A stretch of 64,000 nucleotides of DNA from Leuconostoc inhae (GTDB lineage Bacteria > Bacillota > Bacilli > Lactobacillales > Lactobacillaceae). The notes beneath the pieces were generated by a model. The model saw only the letters and a program-made list of their open reading frames with translations. It had not been told where the DNA came from and did no database searches. Where the stretch lies: the NCBI RefSeq assembly GCF_019656015.1, contig NZ_BPKW01000001.1:310001-374000 (forward strand). Direction: 5' to 3'. Shown in pieces: positions 35,859-46,113 of this stretch (positions within the stretch are counted from its first letter, which is position 1; every line of letters starts with the position of its first letter). The position numbers and the translations under genes were made by a program.

Positions 35859-36872
35859 ATGTTTCAGAAAATAAAACAAAGTTTAAAGGTGCTTGGCATA
35901 CTATTAACTACCGTAATCATTATTATGACAATAGCTGTAACGACGTCGCCATGGCCCAGTGCTTATATTATTGGTCGTATGTTTAATGGCCCTGTCAAAA
36001 TTACTAATCAAAAAGTGTTCGGGCGATCAAAGAAAAATGTTGCGGTTAAAAGTGACGTGCGCTATGAGTCTTCAGCACAAAAAAACACGTTAGACATATA
36101 TACGCCTAAAAAGGAAACAAAACCAGTAACGACTTTAATATGGGTACATGGTGGCGGGTACGTTGGTGGTGATAAGTCAGGAATGCGGGAATTTGCTACA
36201 AAGCTAGTGAACGATACACATGTTGCGGTTGTTAGCATAAACTACCAAACTGCGCCATCAGCTATATATCCGAGTCAGGTACAACAAGTCAATGATGTTG
36301 TAAAATATTTAAAAACAACAGCCATGTACCAACAAAAATTGAATCTTTCACGTGTTATGTTTGGTGGTGATTCTGCGGGTGCGCAAATTGCATTGCAATA
36401 CGCAACTATCCAAACAAATGCAAATTATGCTAAAAAAATGGCTATGCCAGCTGAACTAAAAGCTGGTCAAATTAAAGGAACAATTTCTTATTGCGGGCCA
36501 CTTGATTTACAGCAGGTAGCTACGCAACAACCAAAATCATTGCTGATGAGATGGTTTATCAATACCGTTGCGTGGAGTGAGCTAGGGGACAGAAACTGGC
36601 GAACATCGAATACGTTACAACAAGCATCACTTGTTAAACAAATCACTGATCAATTTCCACCAATATATATAACTGATGGTAATGCTTATTCTTTTCAAGA
36701 ACAAGGATTGGCATTTGAAAAACGGTTACAACAATTACATGTCCCTGTCACGAGTTTATTTTTCAATCATGATCAAAAAGAAGTGACACATGAATATCAG
36801 TTTAATTACCAAACAGCATTAGCTAACAAATGTTACGATGAAACACAGCATTTTGTTATGACATATCAATAA
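35859..36872 (+). CDS. Membrane-anchored alpha/beta hydrolase (HSL/acetyl-esterase type)
   Basis: The 337-residue protein has an N-terminal hydrophobic anchor (about 10-30) and an alpha/beta hydrolase fold. WVHGGGYVGGDKSG is the HGGG oxyanion motif and MFGGDSAGAQIAL the nucleophile elbow. Late acid and histidine are likely in ITDGN and near KEVTHEYQFN. It resembles carboxylesterases of the hormone-sensitive lipase type; substrate unknown. It stands alone, with AAAAGGACA before ATG. Confidence 0.78.
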   Translation: MFQKIKQSLKVLGILLTTVIIIMTIAVTTSPWPSAYIIGRMFNGPVKITNQKVFGRSKKNVAVKSDVRYESSAQKNTLDIYTPKKETKPVTTLIWVHGGGYVGGDKSGMREFATKLVNDTHVAVVSINYQTAPSAIYPSQVQQVNDVVKYLKTTAMYQQKLNLSRVMFGGDSAGAQIALQYATIQTNANYAKKMAMPAELKAGQIKGTISYCGPLDLQQVATQQPKSLLMRWFINTVAWSELGDRNWRTSNTLQQASLVKQITDQFPPIYITDGNAYSFQEQGLAFEKRLQQLHVPVTSLFFNHDQKEVTHEYQFNYQTALANKCYDETQHFVMTYQ

Positions 36873-37144
36873 GTTTGTTAGACAATTTTTAGTTGATGAC
36901 GCACTGGCAATAAACATATTTTTTAATTTTTATGATTCCTTAAGCGTGGTTTATTACTGTTTTATTTTGAAATTTTTAGGATAATCATGTTATTTTAATT
37001 TAACGTTGTAAACCAATGACACGATTAGCACACGATTTCAATGTTTGTGTTATTTCTTACAAATGTTTTTAAAATCACGAATTTCATTTGACTTTTTATA
37101 GTTGTTTTTCTACAATCTTTATATAGCACAAAGGGGAAAAACAG
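36873..37144. other. Intergenic region before cfa
   Basis: This 272-base AT-rich stretch has no convincing reading frame. The only clear signal is the cfa promoter: TTGACT (37088-37093), 17 bases, TACAAT (37111-37116). No terminator with a good T-run was found for the esterase gene. Confidence 0.6.
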
Positions 37145-38341
37145 ATGTTAGACAAGACAATTTACAAGCAGATTTTCAAAGCTAGTTTTAACGCCCCAAT
37201 CGACGTTGAATTCTGGGATGGTGAACAAGTGAGCTATGGTTCGGGAGAACCTATCGCTAAAATCATCTTACACGAAGTTATACCAATTAAAGATATCATG
37301 TCACATGCATCATTGACTTTTGGTGAAGCCTATATGGATGGCAAAATTGAAATTCAAGGTGATTTACAACACTTAGTTAAGACGGTGTATAGTTCGAAGG
37401 ATAGTTTTTTAAACAATTCAAAATTTTCAAAATTAATTCCAAAACACGCACATACAGAGAAAATTAGTAAGACAGATGTTCAAAGTCATTATGATATTGG
37501 TAATGACTTTTACGAGATGTGGCTTGATCCAACCATGACTTATTCTTGTGCCTATTTTGCTAGTGAAGATGATTCATTAGAAGATGCACAATGGAATAAA
37601 GTACGTCACATCTTAAATAAGTTACATACTAAACCTGGTGAAACACTCTTAGATATTGGTTGTGGTTGGGGTACATTAATGTTTACTGCAGCTAAAGAAT
37701 ACAATTTAGAGGCTACAGGTGTTACCTTAAGCCAAGAACAGTACGACTTTGTAACCAACAAAATTGAAGCAGAGGGTCTGCAAGATCGTGTTCATGTCTA
37801 TCTAAAAGACTACCGTGAACTAGAGCAAACTTATGATCATGTTACTTCTGTTGGCATGTTTGAACATGTTGGTAAAGAAAACTTGGAAGAATACTTTGAA
37901 CAAGTTAAAAACCGTTTAGTTGATAATGGTACTGCCTTAATTCATGGTATTACTGGTCAACATGATGGTGCCGGTGTAGATGCTTGGATTAATAAGTACA
38001 TTTTCCCAGGTGGATACATTCCGAATATTGCTGAAAATATCGGACACATTATGAAGTCATCAATGCAGATAGATGATGTTGAACCACTACGCCGCCACTA
38101 TCAAAAAACGTTAGAAATTTGGACTGAAAACTTTCACCATGTTAGTGAAGAAGTTATTTCAAAATATGGGGAACGGTTCTATCGTATGTGGGATCTTTAT
38201 TTACAAGCATGTGCTGCTTCATTTGAATCAGGCAATATTGACGTTGTTCAGTATTTGCTTACTAAAGGTGCCTCTGGAGCAAAGTTACCAATGACGCGTT
38301 CGTACATTTATAACGCTGATATCGCACACAGTGTAAAATAA
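37145..38341 (+). CDS. cfa: Cyclopropane-fatty-acyl-phospholipid synthase
   Basis: This 398-residue SAM enzyme methylenates unsaturated acyl chains of membrane phospholipids, giving lactobacillic-type acids. [20 protein letters not shown] is the family hallmark and [13 protein letters not shown] the SAM loop; [13 protein letters not shown] and FPGGYIPN follow. It is monocistronic with its own promoter and an AAAGGGGA ribosome site. Known roles in acid and ethanol stress fit this host. Confidence 0.95.
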   Translation: MLDKTIYKQIFKASFNAPIDVEFWDGEQVSYGSGEPIAKIILHEVIPIKDIMSHASLTFGEAYMDGKIEIQGDLQHLVKTVYSSKDSFLNNSKFSKLIPKHAHTEKISKTDVQSHYDIGNDFYEMWLDPTMTYSCAYFASEDDSLEDAQWNKVRHILNKLHTKPGETLLDIGCGWGTLMFTAAKEYNLEATGVTLSQEQYDFVTNKIEAEGLQDRVHVYLKDYRELEQTYDHVTSVGMFEHVGKENLEEYFEQVKNRLVDNGTALIHGITGQHDGAGVDAWINKYIFPGGYIPNIAENIGHIMKSSMQIDDVEPLRRHYQKTLEIWTENFHHVSEEVISKYGERFYRMWDLYLQACAASFESGNIDVVQYLLTKGASGAKLPMTRSYIYNADIAHSVK

Positions 38342-38344
38342 TTT

Positions 38345-38382
38345 AAAAAATGCTAATGATCAAGTAATCATTAGCATTTTTT
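38345..38382. terminator. Terminator after cfa
   Basis: A 16-bp perfect stem (38345-38360 with 38367-38382) encloses CAAGTA and ends in T6. Confidence 0.88.
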
Positions 38383-38436
38383 CGTACGTTAAACCACAGT
38401 ATAAAGGTTCTTATTTGTGATTATAATAACTAATTG

Positions 38437-38478
38437 TTGACAGACGAATTAAATAAGACTATATTGTAAGCGGTTACA
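38437..38478 (+). promoter_or_regulatory. gnd promoter with cre site at +1
   Basis: TTGACA (38437-38442) and TATATT (38460-38465) are 17 bases apart. The sequence TGTAAGCGGTTACA (38465-38478) fits the CcpA cre consensus and covers the expected start of transcription, so catabolite repression is likely. Confidence 0.7.
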
Positions 38479-38564
38479 CAATTTAATCTTACTTGTTAAA
38501 AGATATCATTTTTTATAAACAAATAGGATAGCACAGTTTTTTGCACACAGAAAGCAGGTAAAAA

Positions 38565-39992
38565 ATGTCAGAAGCAGATTTTGGTGTTGTTGGTTTAGCA
38601 GTAATGGGGCGTAATTTAGCGCTTAATATAGAATCACGTGGTTACCGTGTTGCGGTATATAATCGTTCACGTGAACGTACAGAAGATTTGATCACAAAGC
38701 ATGCGGATAAAAAATTTGTACCAAGTTATTCAATTGCATCATTTGTACAAGCAATTAAGACGCCAAGGCGTATTTTATTAATGGTTAAAGCCGGCAAAGG
38801 AACAGATGCTGTGATTGATGAATTACTGCCACAATTAACCAAGGGAGACATGTTAATTGATGGCGGTAATACTTATTTCGAAGACACAATACGTCGTTCT
38901 GAGAAATTAGCGCAATCTGGTATTAATTTTATTGGTATGGGTGTTTCAGGAGGAGAGCTTGGTGCGTTACAAGGCCCCTCGTTGATGCCTGGTGGCCAAC
39001 GAGAAGCATATGACCTAGTTGCACCTATTTTGCGTAAAATCGCTGCTAGAGCGCCTGAAGACAATCAACCAACAGTTACTTATGTTGGCCCTAATGGTGC
39101 GGGTCACTATGTTAAAATGGTTCATAATGGCATTGAATATGGTGACATGCAACTCATTTCAGAAGCATATGATATTTTAAAACGTCTATTAAAATTAGAT
39201 CAAAATAATTTATCATCAACTTTTGCTCACTGGAATGATGGCGAATTAAACTCGTATTTAATCGAAATTACAGCCGATATTTTGACAAGAAAAGATGACT
39301 TGGGTTCTGATCAACCAATTGTTGATATGATTTTAGACCGGGCGGGTAATAAAGGCACCGGTAAATGGTCTTCACAATCCGCGTTGGCTGTCGGTGCACC
39401 ACAGTCATTAATTACAGAATCTGTTTATGCGCGTTATATTTCTGCTATGAAGTCTGATCGTGTAGCAGCTTCTAAGGTATTGACAGGTCCAGAATCCAAA
39501 TTTACTGGGGATGTTGATGCCACAAAGGAAGATATTCGCCAAGCATTATACTTTGGTAAAATTATGTCTTACGCACAAGGATTTGATCAATTACGTATGG
39601 CCTCTAATCATTACGATTGGGATCTGCCTTTTGGTGAGTTAGCACAATTATGGCGTGCAGGTGCAATTATTCGAGCACAATTCTTACAACGCATTACCGA
39701 TGCTTATAGTACGAATAATAACTTGCACAATTTACTTTTGGATACTTATTTCAAAAACATTGCCGAATCATATCAAAATGCCACACGCCGTGTCGTGGCA
39801 ATGGCGGTTAGTGCTGGTATTCCTACGCCAGCACTCTCAGCAGCTATTGCTTATTATGATTCATATCGTTCAGCAGTTTTGCCAGCAAACTTAGTACAAG
39901 CACAACGTGATTATTTTGGCGCACATACGTATGAAAGAACTGACAAACCATCAGGTGAAATGTATCATTTTTCATGGTATGACGAAGCTTAA
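38565..39992 (+). CDS. gnd: 6-Phosphogluconate dehydrogenase, decarboxylating
   Basis: This 475-residue enzyme oxidises 6-phosphogluconate to ribulose 5-phosphate and CO2, the entry to the phosphoketolase pathway of heterofermenters. The NAD(P) loop is [20 protein letters not shown], with [20 protein letters not shown], the catalytic Lys/Asn region [15 protein letters not shown] and KGTGKWSS. Length matches the long (about 470 residues) class. It has its own strong promoter and terminator. Confidence 0.96.
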   Translation: MSEADFGVVGLAVMGRNLALNIESRGYRVAVYNRSRERTEDLITKHADKKFVPSYSIASFVQAIKTPRRILLMVKAGKGTDAVIDELLPQLTKGDMLIDGGNTYFEDTIRRSEKLAQSGINFIGMGVSGGELGALQGPSLMPGGQREAYDLVAPILRKIAARAPEDNQPTVTYVGPNGAGHYVKMVHNGIEYGDMQLISEAYDILKRLLKLDQNNLSSTFAHWNDGELNSYLIEITADILTRKDDLGSDQPIVDMILDRAGNKGTGKWSSQSALAVGAPQSLITESVYARYISAMKSDRVAASKVLTGPESKFTGDVDATKEDIRQALYFGKIMSYAQGFDQLRMASNHYDWDLPFGELAQLWRAGAIIRAQFLQRITDAYSTNNNLHNLLLDTYFKNIAESYQNATRRVVAMAVSAGIPTPALSAAIAYYDSYRSAVLPANLVQAQRDYFGAHTYERTDKPSGEMYHFSWYDEA

Positions 39993-40005
39993 CAAAAAAT
40001 GTAAC

Positions 40006-40037
40006 AGCGCTTTTGAATGTATGAAGCGCTTTTTTTG
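40006..40037 (+). terminator. Terminator after gnd
   Basis: AGCGCTT (40006-40012) pairs with AAGCGCT (40024-40030), followed by a T-run. Confidence 0.8.
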
Positions 40038-40151
40038 TGGACATTAACATCTTGAACAACATCGCAATTTTCCAAGGGAAATGTCATTTGATTTTAATGT
40101 GATTTATTGGTAAAATTAAATAATATTAAGACACTTTTTTATAATCTTGTA

Positions 40152-40270
40152 CCTCTTGCGGGAGTAGCGACGAACCATCGTGGGAAACCGACTATAATCA
40201 TACTGCACCGAGTATGACGGCCAACCTTAATCAGCGAGACGCAAAGAAACTTTTCTTAAAAGGAGTGTTA
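40152..40270 (+). promoter_or_regulatory. yybP-ykoY manganese riboswitch
   Basis: The landmarks occur in order: TTGCGGGAGTAGCG (40156-40169), GGGAAACCGA, a hairpin around CATACTGCACCGAGTATG, then AGCGAGACGCAAAG (40233-40246). TTGCG and CGCAA close the basal stem. Mn2+ binding turns such genes on. Just after it CTTTTCTTAAAAG (40251-40263) can hide the AAAAGGAG ribosome site, which suggests control of translation. Its place before a P-type ATPase matches the Lactococcus yoaB case. Confidence 0.88.
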
Positions 40271-40277
40271 CAAGAAC

Positions 40278-42968
40278 ATGAAGACAAAGAAAGAAGATGT
40301 ACCCCCGATACCTGAGCCGTTAGCACATAATTATCATGCTGACAACTGGCAGGAAGTTGTCAAAGATTTTGATGGACACTATCCGTCAGGTTTAAAGGAT
40401 AGCGAAGTCAGTGCTAAGTTAACGGCCTATGGTTTTAATGAGATGTTGTTAAAATCAACACCAAAATGGTTGATTTTTTTAAAGCAATTTAATAATGTTA
40501 TTATTTATATTTTAATTGTAGCAGCATTGTTAACGTTGTTGATGCGTCATTATTCTGATGCCACGGTTATCGGCTTAGTTGTTATTATTAATGCACTAAT
40601 TGGCTATTTTCAAGAAATTAACGCTAGCAATGCCCTCGAAAAAATTAAAAATATGTTGTCCGTTGAGGCGACAGTCATTCGTAACAATAACAGATTTGAC
40701 ATACCATCTAGAAATCTAGTACCTGGTGATCTTGTTTATTTAGAGGCAGGGGACAATGTTCCTGCTGATTTAAGAATTCTAGATGCTGATAATTTGCGAA
40801 TTCAAGAGTCATCTTTAACCGGTGAAGCCGATTCAGTGTTGAAATCCAGCACTAGTGTTGCAATTGAAACACCTTTAGCTGAGCGTGCTAATATGGCCTA
40901 TGCAACAACGGCAGTTACTAACGGCAGTGCTACTGGTATTGTTATTGCGACAGGTCTCAAAACAGAAATCGGTTTAATTTCACAAAGCGTTTCAGATGTT
41001 AAAGATAATAAATCACCTTTGACAAAAGAATTAGATACCTTGGGCAGGGGTATTTCATGGTTTATTATTGGTGTCGCAGTAATCACTTTTGTATTAGGTT
41101 GGGTTATGAATGTTTATGCATTACCTGTGCTGGCAATGGCAATTATTACCATGATTGTTGGATCAATGCCGGAAGGACTGCCAGCCGCAACATCAGTTAT
41201 TTTGGCCACAGGTGTGCAAGCATTAACTAAAAAGAGTGCCATTGTTAAAACTTTACCTGCGGCAGAAACCTTAGGTGCTGTTGATATTATTGCTTCTGAT
41301 AAAACTGGTACATTAACTAAAAATGAAATGACCTTGCAAGATATTGTTATTAATCAAACGCATTATCGTGTTACAGGAACAGGTTATGCACCTAATGGTC
41401 AAATTTTAAAAGATAATCTTGTTGTTGACGTTTCTCAAAACAAAGAATTAGAAATGTTTTTGACAATGGGGCAACAAGCTAATGACACATTCCTTGTACC
41501 AGAAAATGATCAATGGCAAATTAATGGTGAACCGACTGATGGCGCATTTTTATCCGCTTATTATAAGGCCTTTGGTCAAAAGACACCTAAACTAAAAGAA
41601 ATTGATCGTATTCCTTTTGATTCAGAGTATCGTTATATGGCACGTTTGGTAGAAAATCAAACTGGTCATCGTTTTATTGCTATTAAGGGCGCACCCGATA
41701 AATTGTTTGAGCTAGCGAGTCATTCGAAAGATTTTGATCGTGCTTATTGGTTACAGTTATCACAACAATTTGCAAAAACTGGTAAACGGGTGATTGCAGT
41801 TGGCTATCATGATGTCTCAAGTGATGAAAACGAAGTGACCCATGAACTCTTGTCAGCGTCGGGGATTACTTTTCTCGGCTTGGCAGCCATTATTGATCCA
41901 CCAAGACCAGAGGTTGTCGAGGCGATTAAAGACATGCGTCATGCCGGTATTCGCGTAAAAATGATTACGGGAGATAGTTCAGATACAGCTATGGCCATCG
42001 GCGGGCAATTGGGATTGGCTAATGATATTAAAGCGATGACAGGTTCTAATGTTGATGCATTGAATGATCAAGACCTTGCAGCAGTTGTAACAAAATATGA
42101 CGTGTTTGCCCGGACGACGCCACAAAATAAGTTACGTATCATACAAGCTTTCCAAGCAAACGGTTTGGTAACTGCAATGACCGGGGATGGCGTCAATGAT
42201 GCGCCAGCGCTTAAAAAAGCTGATATTGGTGTAGCAATGGGAATCAAAGGGACTGATGTCGCCAAAGATTCCGCTGATATGGTTTTGGCAAATGATAATT
42301 TTTCAACTATCAAAATTGCAATTGAGCAAGGCAGAAGGTTATATGACAATATTCGAAAAACAATCTTGTTTTTACTGCCTACAAGTTTTGCTGAAGGTTT
42401 GATTGTTGTTATGAGTATCTTTTTACAACAACCTATGCCATTGACACCAACACAATTATTATGGATTAATATGGTTTCAGCAATCACAATTCAATTGGCA
42501 TTTATCTTTGAGCCGGCTGAACCTGGTTTAATGAACCGACCACCGCGTAAAACAAGTGCTAAATTGATGAATCGTCATGATATCTTTCAAATGACTTATG
42601 TCAGTGTATTAATTGCTGCTGTCGGATTAGCGGTTTTTGAAACACTCGGATCCAGTGTTAGTTTCGCTGTTGCCAGTACGATGGTTGTTAATATTATTAT
42701 TTCCGGGAAAATATTTTACCTATTCAACATTAGAACAGAAGCGCCCGTGCTCAGTCGTTCTTTGTGGTCTAACCCCATGGCTTTTGTTGCCATTGGGTTA
42801 ATGATTGTCTTACAATTATTCTTCACTTACGTGCCTTTCATGCAAAGCGTTTTTTCAACGGCTGCCTTATCGTGGTTTAATTGGTTAATTGTTATTCTAA
42901 CAGGGGCCATTGTATTAGTTATTACAGAAATTCATAAATATTTCCGTCTACGTAAACAAGCGAATTAA
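40278..42968 (+). CDS. P2-type cation-transporting ATPase, probable Mn2+ (or Ca2+) exporter
   Basis: This 896-residue pump has the P-type order: N-terminal cation-ATPase domain, TGEAD actuator loop (SSLTGEADSVL), PEGLP in membrane segment 4, phosphorylated Asp in IASDKTGTLTKNEM (about 343), MTGDGVNDAPALKKAD hinge and six C-terminal membrane segments. It belongs to the PacL/YoaB group. The Mn2+ riboswitch points to manganese export, important in Mn-rich lactic bacteria. Calcium remains possible. Confidence 0.92.
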   Translation: MKTKKEDVPPIPEPLAHNYHADNWQEVVKDFDGHYPSGLKDSEVSAKLTAYGFNEMLLKSTPKWLIFLKQFNNVIIYILIVAALLTLLMRHYSDATVIGLVVIINALIGYFQEINASNALEKIKNMLSVEATVIRNNNRFDIPSRNLVPGDLVYLEAGDNVPADLRILDADNLRIQESSLTGEADSVLKSSTSVAIETPLAERANMAYATTAVTNGSATGIVIATGLKTEIGLISQSVSDVKDNKSPLTKELDTLGRGISWFIIGVAVITFVLGWVMNVYALPVLAMAIITMIVGSMPEGLPAATSVILATGVQALTKKSAIVKTLPAAETLGAVDIIASDKTGTLTKNEMTLQDIVINQTHYRVTGTGYAPNGQILKDNLVVDVSQNKELEMFLTMGQQANDTFLVPENDQWQINGEPTDGAFLSAYYKAFGQKTPKLKEIDRIPFDSEYRYMARLVENQTGHRFIAIKGAPDKLFELASHSKDFDRAYWLQLSQQFAKTGKRVIAVGYHDVSSDENEVTHELLSASGITFLGLAAIIDPPRPEVVEAIKDMRHAGIRVKMITGDSSDTAMAIGGQLGLANDIKAMTGSNVDALNDQDLAAVVTKYDVFARTTPQNKLRIIQAFQANGLVTAMTGDGVNDAPALKKADIGVAMGIKGTDVAKDSADMVLANDNFSTIKIAIEQGRRLYDNIRKTILFLLPTSFAEGLIVVMSIFLQQPMPLTPTQLLWINMVSAITIQLAFIFEPAEPGLMNRPPRKTSAKLMNRHDIFQMTYVSVLIAAVGLAVFETLGSSVSFAVASTMVVNIIISGKIFYLFNIRTEAPVLSRSLWSNPMAFVAIGLMIVLQLFFTYVPFMQSVFSTAALSWFNWLIVILTGAIVLVITEIHKYFRLRKQAN

Positions 42969-43073
42969 ATGCTTCATTACGCTAAAAAAATAGCATATTA
43001 CTTGCAATGTAGTTTGTTAAAAGTTACAATCAGGTCAGATGTGGATGGAAATATTATAAAGGAGAATATAAAC

Positions 43074-43193
43074 ATGACAAAAGAAAAACACGGTACTGGA
43101 TTTTGGGGTAAACTATCATTATTACTAGCAGTTGGTCAGTTGTTGTTTAGTCTTTATCATGAAATTCAAAGTTCTCGATCACGTAAAAAATAA
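43074..43193 (+). CDS. Small membrane protein, 39 residues
   Basis: The short product starts MTKEKHGTGFWGKLSLLLA and has one hydrophobic segment (about 13-25) and a basic C-terminal end (SSRSRKK). AAGGAG lies 10 bases before the ATG. A promoter, TTGCAA (43002-43007), 17 bases, TACAAT (43025-43030), supports expression. A longer frame back to 42969 starts before this promoter and is rejected. Function unknown. Confidence 0.55.
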   Translation: MTKEKHGTGFWGKLSLLLAVGQLLFSLYHEIQSSRSRKK

Positions 43194-43245
43194 GTCACTA
43201 TGATGATATAAATTAGATCACCAATATCACTTTAAGGGGTATATT

Positions 43246-43380
43246 ATGATAAAAAATATTATTAAATTTACACTAGCTTCAACGTTAATTATTAGTGGGT
43301 TAGTTATTGGCACCACTATTTTCACAGCTAAAGGCATTGATAAACTCGGAGATAAGTTGGAAGATACGATATACAACTAA
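43246..43380 (+). CDS. Small membrane protein, 44 residues
   Basis: The frame MIKNIIKFTLASTLIISGLV continues to IGTTIFTAKGIDKLGDKLED and TIYN. It has one N-terminal membrane segment and an amphipathic charged tail. AAGGGG lies 7 bases before the ATG and a clear terminator follows. It pairs with the 39-residue gene 52 bases upstream. No family was recognised. Confidence 0.5.
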   Translation: MIKNIIKFTLASTLIISGLVIGTTIFTAKGIDKLGDKLEDTIYN

Positions 43381-43400
43381 TTTATGAATAATATAATTTT

Positions 43401-43434
43401 AAAGAAAGCACAAATTAATTTGTGCTTTCTTTTT
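43401..43434 (+). terminator. Terminator after the small membrane genes
   Basis: AAAGAAAGCACAAATT pairs with AATTTGTGCTTTCTTT (43401-43432) and ends in T5. Confidence 0.88.
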
Positions 43435-43553
43435 AGTAGTTGCCTTTGTAAGCAATTTAATTGTCAGCACTATTAGTTAATGATAGACTGAAATTATAAG
43501 ATTTATTGTGTTATAACATGATGATTCTCAAAAGAAAAGATGGAGGTTGAATG

Positions 43554-43799
43554 ATGATTTGGTCATTAATAGTTGGTGCAATCATTGGTGCTATTGCAGG
43601 TGCCATCACAAATAAAGGTGAATCAATGGGTTGGATTAGTAATATTGTAGCAGGGCTGATTGGGTCCGCTATTGGTCAAGGCATACTGGGCCATTGGGGA
43701 CCTAGCCTAGCTGGAATGGCTATTATTCCATCAATTATTGGGGCAGTTATTCTTGTACTTGTTGTCTCAATGATATTCGGTTCTCAGGTTAAGCGTTAA
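43554..43799 (+). CDS. GlsB/YeaQ/YmgE-family stress membrane protein
   Basis: The 81-residue protein has three hydrophobic segments rich in Gly and Ala (IVGAIIGAIAGAI; IVAGLIGSAIGQGILG; SIIGAVILVLVVSMIFG), the pattern of transglycosylase-associated/GlsB proteins induced by stress. ATG 43554 lies 7 bases after GGAGG and is preferred to ATG 43551. Confidence 0.85.
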   Translation: MIWSLIVGAIIGAIAGAITNKGESMGWISNIVAGLIGSAIGQGILGHWGPSLAGMAIIPSIIGAVILVLVVSMIFGSQVKR

Positions 43800-43922
43800 A
43801 AAGTATCTTTTAGTAACACTTGTTTTAAAATTCAAATCGAACAATTAATTCACCTGTCAGTGTAAACTTAAAATAGCAGACTAATTTTTCTGCTAAATAA
43901 TTAACAGTTAGGAGAAAATTCA

Positions 43923-44771
43923 GTGAATGATAATTCTGTACCAGTTTATAGTTTAAATGATGGACATCTATTACCTCAAATAGCGTTAGGAACATACCAA
44001 ATACGTGGTATGCAAGGTGTTGATCAAATTCTAGCAGCTATTCAGAGTGGTTACCGTCTGATTGACACCTCTACTAATTATGATAGCGAGGGGGCCGTTG
44101 GCGAGGCAATCAGGCGTTCAGGTGTGCCGAGGTCATCATTTTATGTAACGTCAAAGCTTCCAGGCCAATATCATCATAGAGATGATGCTTTAAAAATGAT
44201 TGAGGAAACGCTTTTGCGTTTGCGTTTAGATTATTTGGACTTGTATTTAATCCATTGGCCGTTACCTAAGCGCGATAATTATGTTGAAGCTTGGACTGCT
44301 CTTATTGAAGCTCAAAAGCGTGGATTGATACGGTCTATCGGTGTATCAAATTTTGAAGTGGCACACTTAGATCGTATCATTAAAGCAACCGGCGTTACAC
44401 CAGCAGTCAACCAAAATGAAATCCATCCTTACTGGATACAAGAAGATTTGTTGCAGGCTAACAAGGATCGTGGCATAATTACTGAAGCTTGGAGCCCCTT
44501 AGGTCGTGGGAGTGGCGAATTAAAAGAACCAATTATTTTGGAATTAGCAGAAAAATATCAAAAAAATGCAGGACAAATTATTTTACGTTGGCATCTACAA
44601 CGTGATGTTCTACCTGTTCCTAGAGCTGGTAGTCTCAAACACCAACGCGCTAATCTTGATCTTTGGAATTTTGAATTAACGGCAGATGAAGTCACAGCTA
44701 TTAACTCATTGACAAGAGTAAATGGCCGTGTAGACAATCAAGATCCAAATACTTACGAAGAATTTAATTAA
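43923..44771 (+). CDS. Aldo/keto reductase
   Basis: This 282-residue NADPH-type reductase has the catalytic Asp and Tyr in LIDTSTNYDSEGAVG, Lys in FYVTSKLPG and His in LYLIHWPLP, with NQNEIHPYW and VPRAGSLKHQRANL for the cofactor. It starts with GTG 43923, 7 bases after TAGGAGA. It resembles 2,5-diketo-gluconate or glyoxal reductases; substrate unknown. Confidence 0.88.
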   Translation: MNDNSVPVYSLNDGHLLPQIALGTYQIRGMQGVDQILAAIQSGYRLIDTSTNYDSEGAVGEAIRRSGVPRSSFYVTSKLPGQYHHRDDALKMIEETLLRLRLDYLDLYLIHWPLPKRDNYVEAWTALIEAQKRGLIRSIGVSNFEVAHLDRIIKATGVTPAVNQNEIHPYWIQEDLLQANKDRGIITEAWSPLGRGSGELKEPIILELAEKYQKNAGQIILRWHLQRDVLPVPRAGSLKHQRANLDLWNFELTADEVTAINSLTRVNGRVDNQDPNTYEEFN

Positions 44772-44841
44772 ATGCTAACACACACTGGTGATTGGTTTTT
44801 TATTTTTGAATGGCCAATCATCAGTACTTAACAAATAAACG

Positions 44842-44882
44842 TAAACAAACCCACTTAATCTAACAGTTAGTGGGTTTGTTTA
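44842..44882. terminator. Bidirectional terminator
   Basis: TAAACAAACCCACT pairs with AGTGGGTTTGTTTA (44842-44855 with 44869-44882), between convergent aldo/keto reductase and tenA genes. The rest of the gap to 45061 shows no gene. Confidence 0.8.
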
Positions 44883-45061
44883 TTGATTATGATTCATTCG
44901 GTAAGTTTATCTATTCTGGTACATCAGCAATAATAATACCAACACTAACTTTCAAAAAATAATATTTTTTAACTAAGGTTGTATCATGTTAAGAACTTAT
45001 TAATGTTCTAGCTGGTTTTTAAAAAAAGTCAACGTTATCTCTCAAATAATCTAATTGCATT

Positions 45062-45760
45062 TTAAAACGATTGTGCCACGGGATATTTATTCCATTCTTC
45101 TGGTAGCAGAGTCATTTGCCAAAATCGTAATTCTTCGGCACTACTATACACAAATTGTTGTAAAAGAATATCTATTTGGATTTCATTGAAGCGAGTAGCC
45201 ACTAAATCATCAAGTAATGCAATCATTTTATGAACATATGTTTGGAAATTTGAATCAGCATAAGATTCTATAAAGTCAATATAAATTTGCTCTGAGCCTT
45301 GCAAATAATCTTTGCGTGCTAACATTTCTTCAAATATTTCTAAATATAGCCATGGACAGGGTAATAATGCTGATAAAGCATGGATTTCATTGTACTCATT
45401 AAACGCATGGTGCATGTGGCAGATGTAGTGGTATGTTGTTGGTAACATGTGCGTTTCATGAATACTTTTTTCTGTGATATTAAGTTGTTTATAAATATTT
45501 TTTTGCTGCATCACATCATAATCGTTGATTGCTAAGATACCTGACTGCAATTCTTGAATAATTTTATTATCGTCTGTAGTTGATAGTATTTTATCGTAAA
45601 TTGCAAGATAGTTTTGAACATAAAAATTATCTTGTAAAAGATAAGATTTGAAGGCTGATAAGGGTAAGGTACCGTGTTCAATGCCTTTAATAAAAGGATG
45701 ATCTTTGCTGGATTGCCAAAGCATTTTTGTTTCCTTATGTGCTAGTTCGCTAAATTTCAT
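45062..45760 (-). CDS. tenA: TenA-family thiaminase II / aminopyrimidine aminohydrolase
   Basis: The 232-residue helical protein has the TenA features: HPFIKGIEHGTLPLSAFKSY, the Cys in LSALLPCPWLYLEI, and a late EELRFWQMTLLPEEW where the catalytic Glu is expected. TenA recovers hydroxymethylpyrimidine from degraded thiamine. ATG 45760 is chosen over ATG 45775 because GGAG lies at 45770-45773. A TPP riboswitch with terminator lies directly upstream. A second TenA gene is 5 kb away. Confidence 0.88.
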   Translation of the reverse strand: MKFSELAHKETKMLWQSSKDHPFIKGIEHGTLPLSAFKSYLLQDNFYVQNYLAIYDKILSTTDDNKIIQELQSGILAINDYDVMQQKNIYKQLNITEKSIHETHMLPTTYHYICHMHHAFNEYNEIHALSALLPCPWLYLEIFEEMLARKDYLQGSEQIYIDFIESYADSNFQTYVHKMIALLDDLVATRFNEIQIDILLQQFVYSSAEELRFWQMTLLPEEWNKYPVAQSF

Positions 45761-45802
45761 TGTATTTTTCTCCATCTTTATTTTTTATAAAATATTAGGA
45801 AA

Positions 45803-45960
45803 AATCCCAGCTCTAGCTGAGCTGGGATTGGGACAAAAGTTGAAAATGATATTTTCAATCAAAAAACGTTTTTGATGAATCAATTTACAAACATCTTCCT
45901 TCGTCAGTGTTAACTAAATCAGGTTCAATGGGTATAATCTCAGCTCAAGGCACCCCAGAT
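45803..45960 (-). promoter_or_regulatory. TPP riboswitch with terminator
   Basis: Read on the minus strand, CTGGGGTGCC (from about 45959), GCTGAGATTATACCC, TTGAACCTGATTTAG and GAAGGAAGATG form the THI element. Further on, an 11-bp terminator (45803-45813 with 45819-45829) with a T-run precedes tenA. High thiamine pyrophosphate should stop transcription. Confidence 0.92.
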
Positions 45961-46000
45961 ATTTTACCTCTACAGTTTACCACATATATTCAAAATGAAA

Positions 46001-46023
46001 GATCATTATTTTGAAAAATGATC
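46001..46023. repeat. Inverted repeat between tenA and the heme-efflux genes
   Basis: GATCATT and AATGATC flank ATTTTGAAA in the shared upstream region. It might be an operator for either side; nothing else supports that. Confidence 0.35.
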
Positions 46024-46113
46024 ACATTTTTTTCGTGTGCCCGCATTATAAATTGCGTATACATGATATAACGAGCTATCAATAAAATATTAATAATTGT
46101 CTGTTCATAAAAA

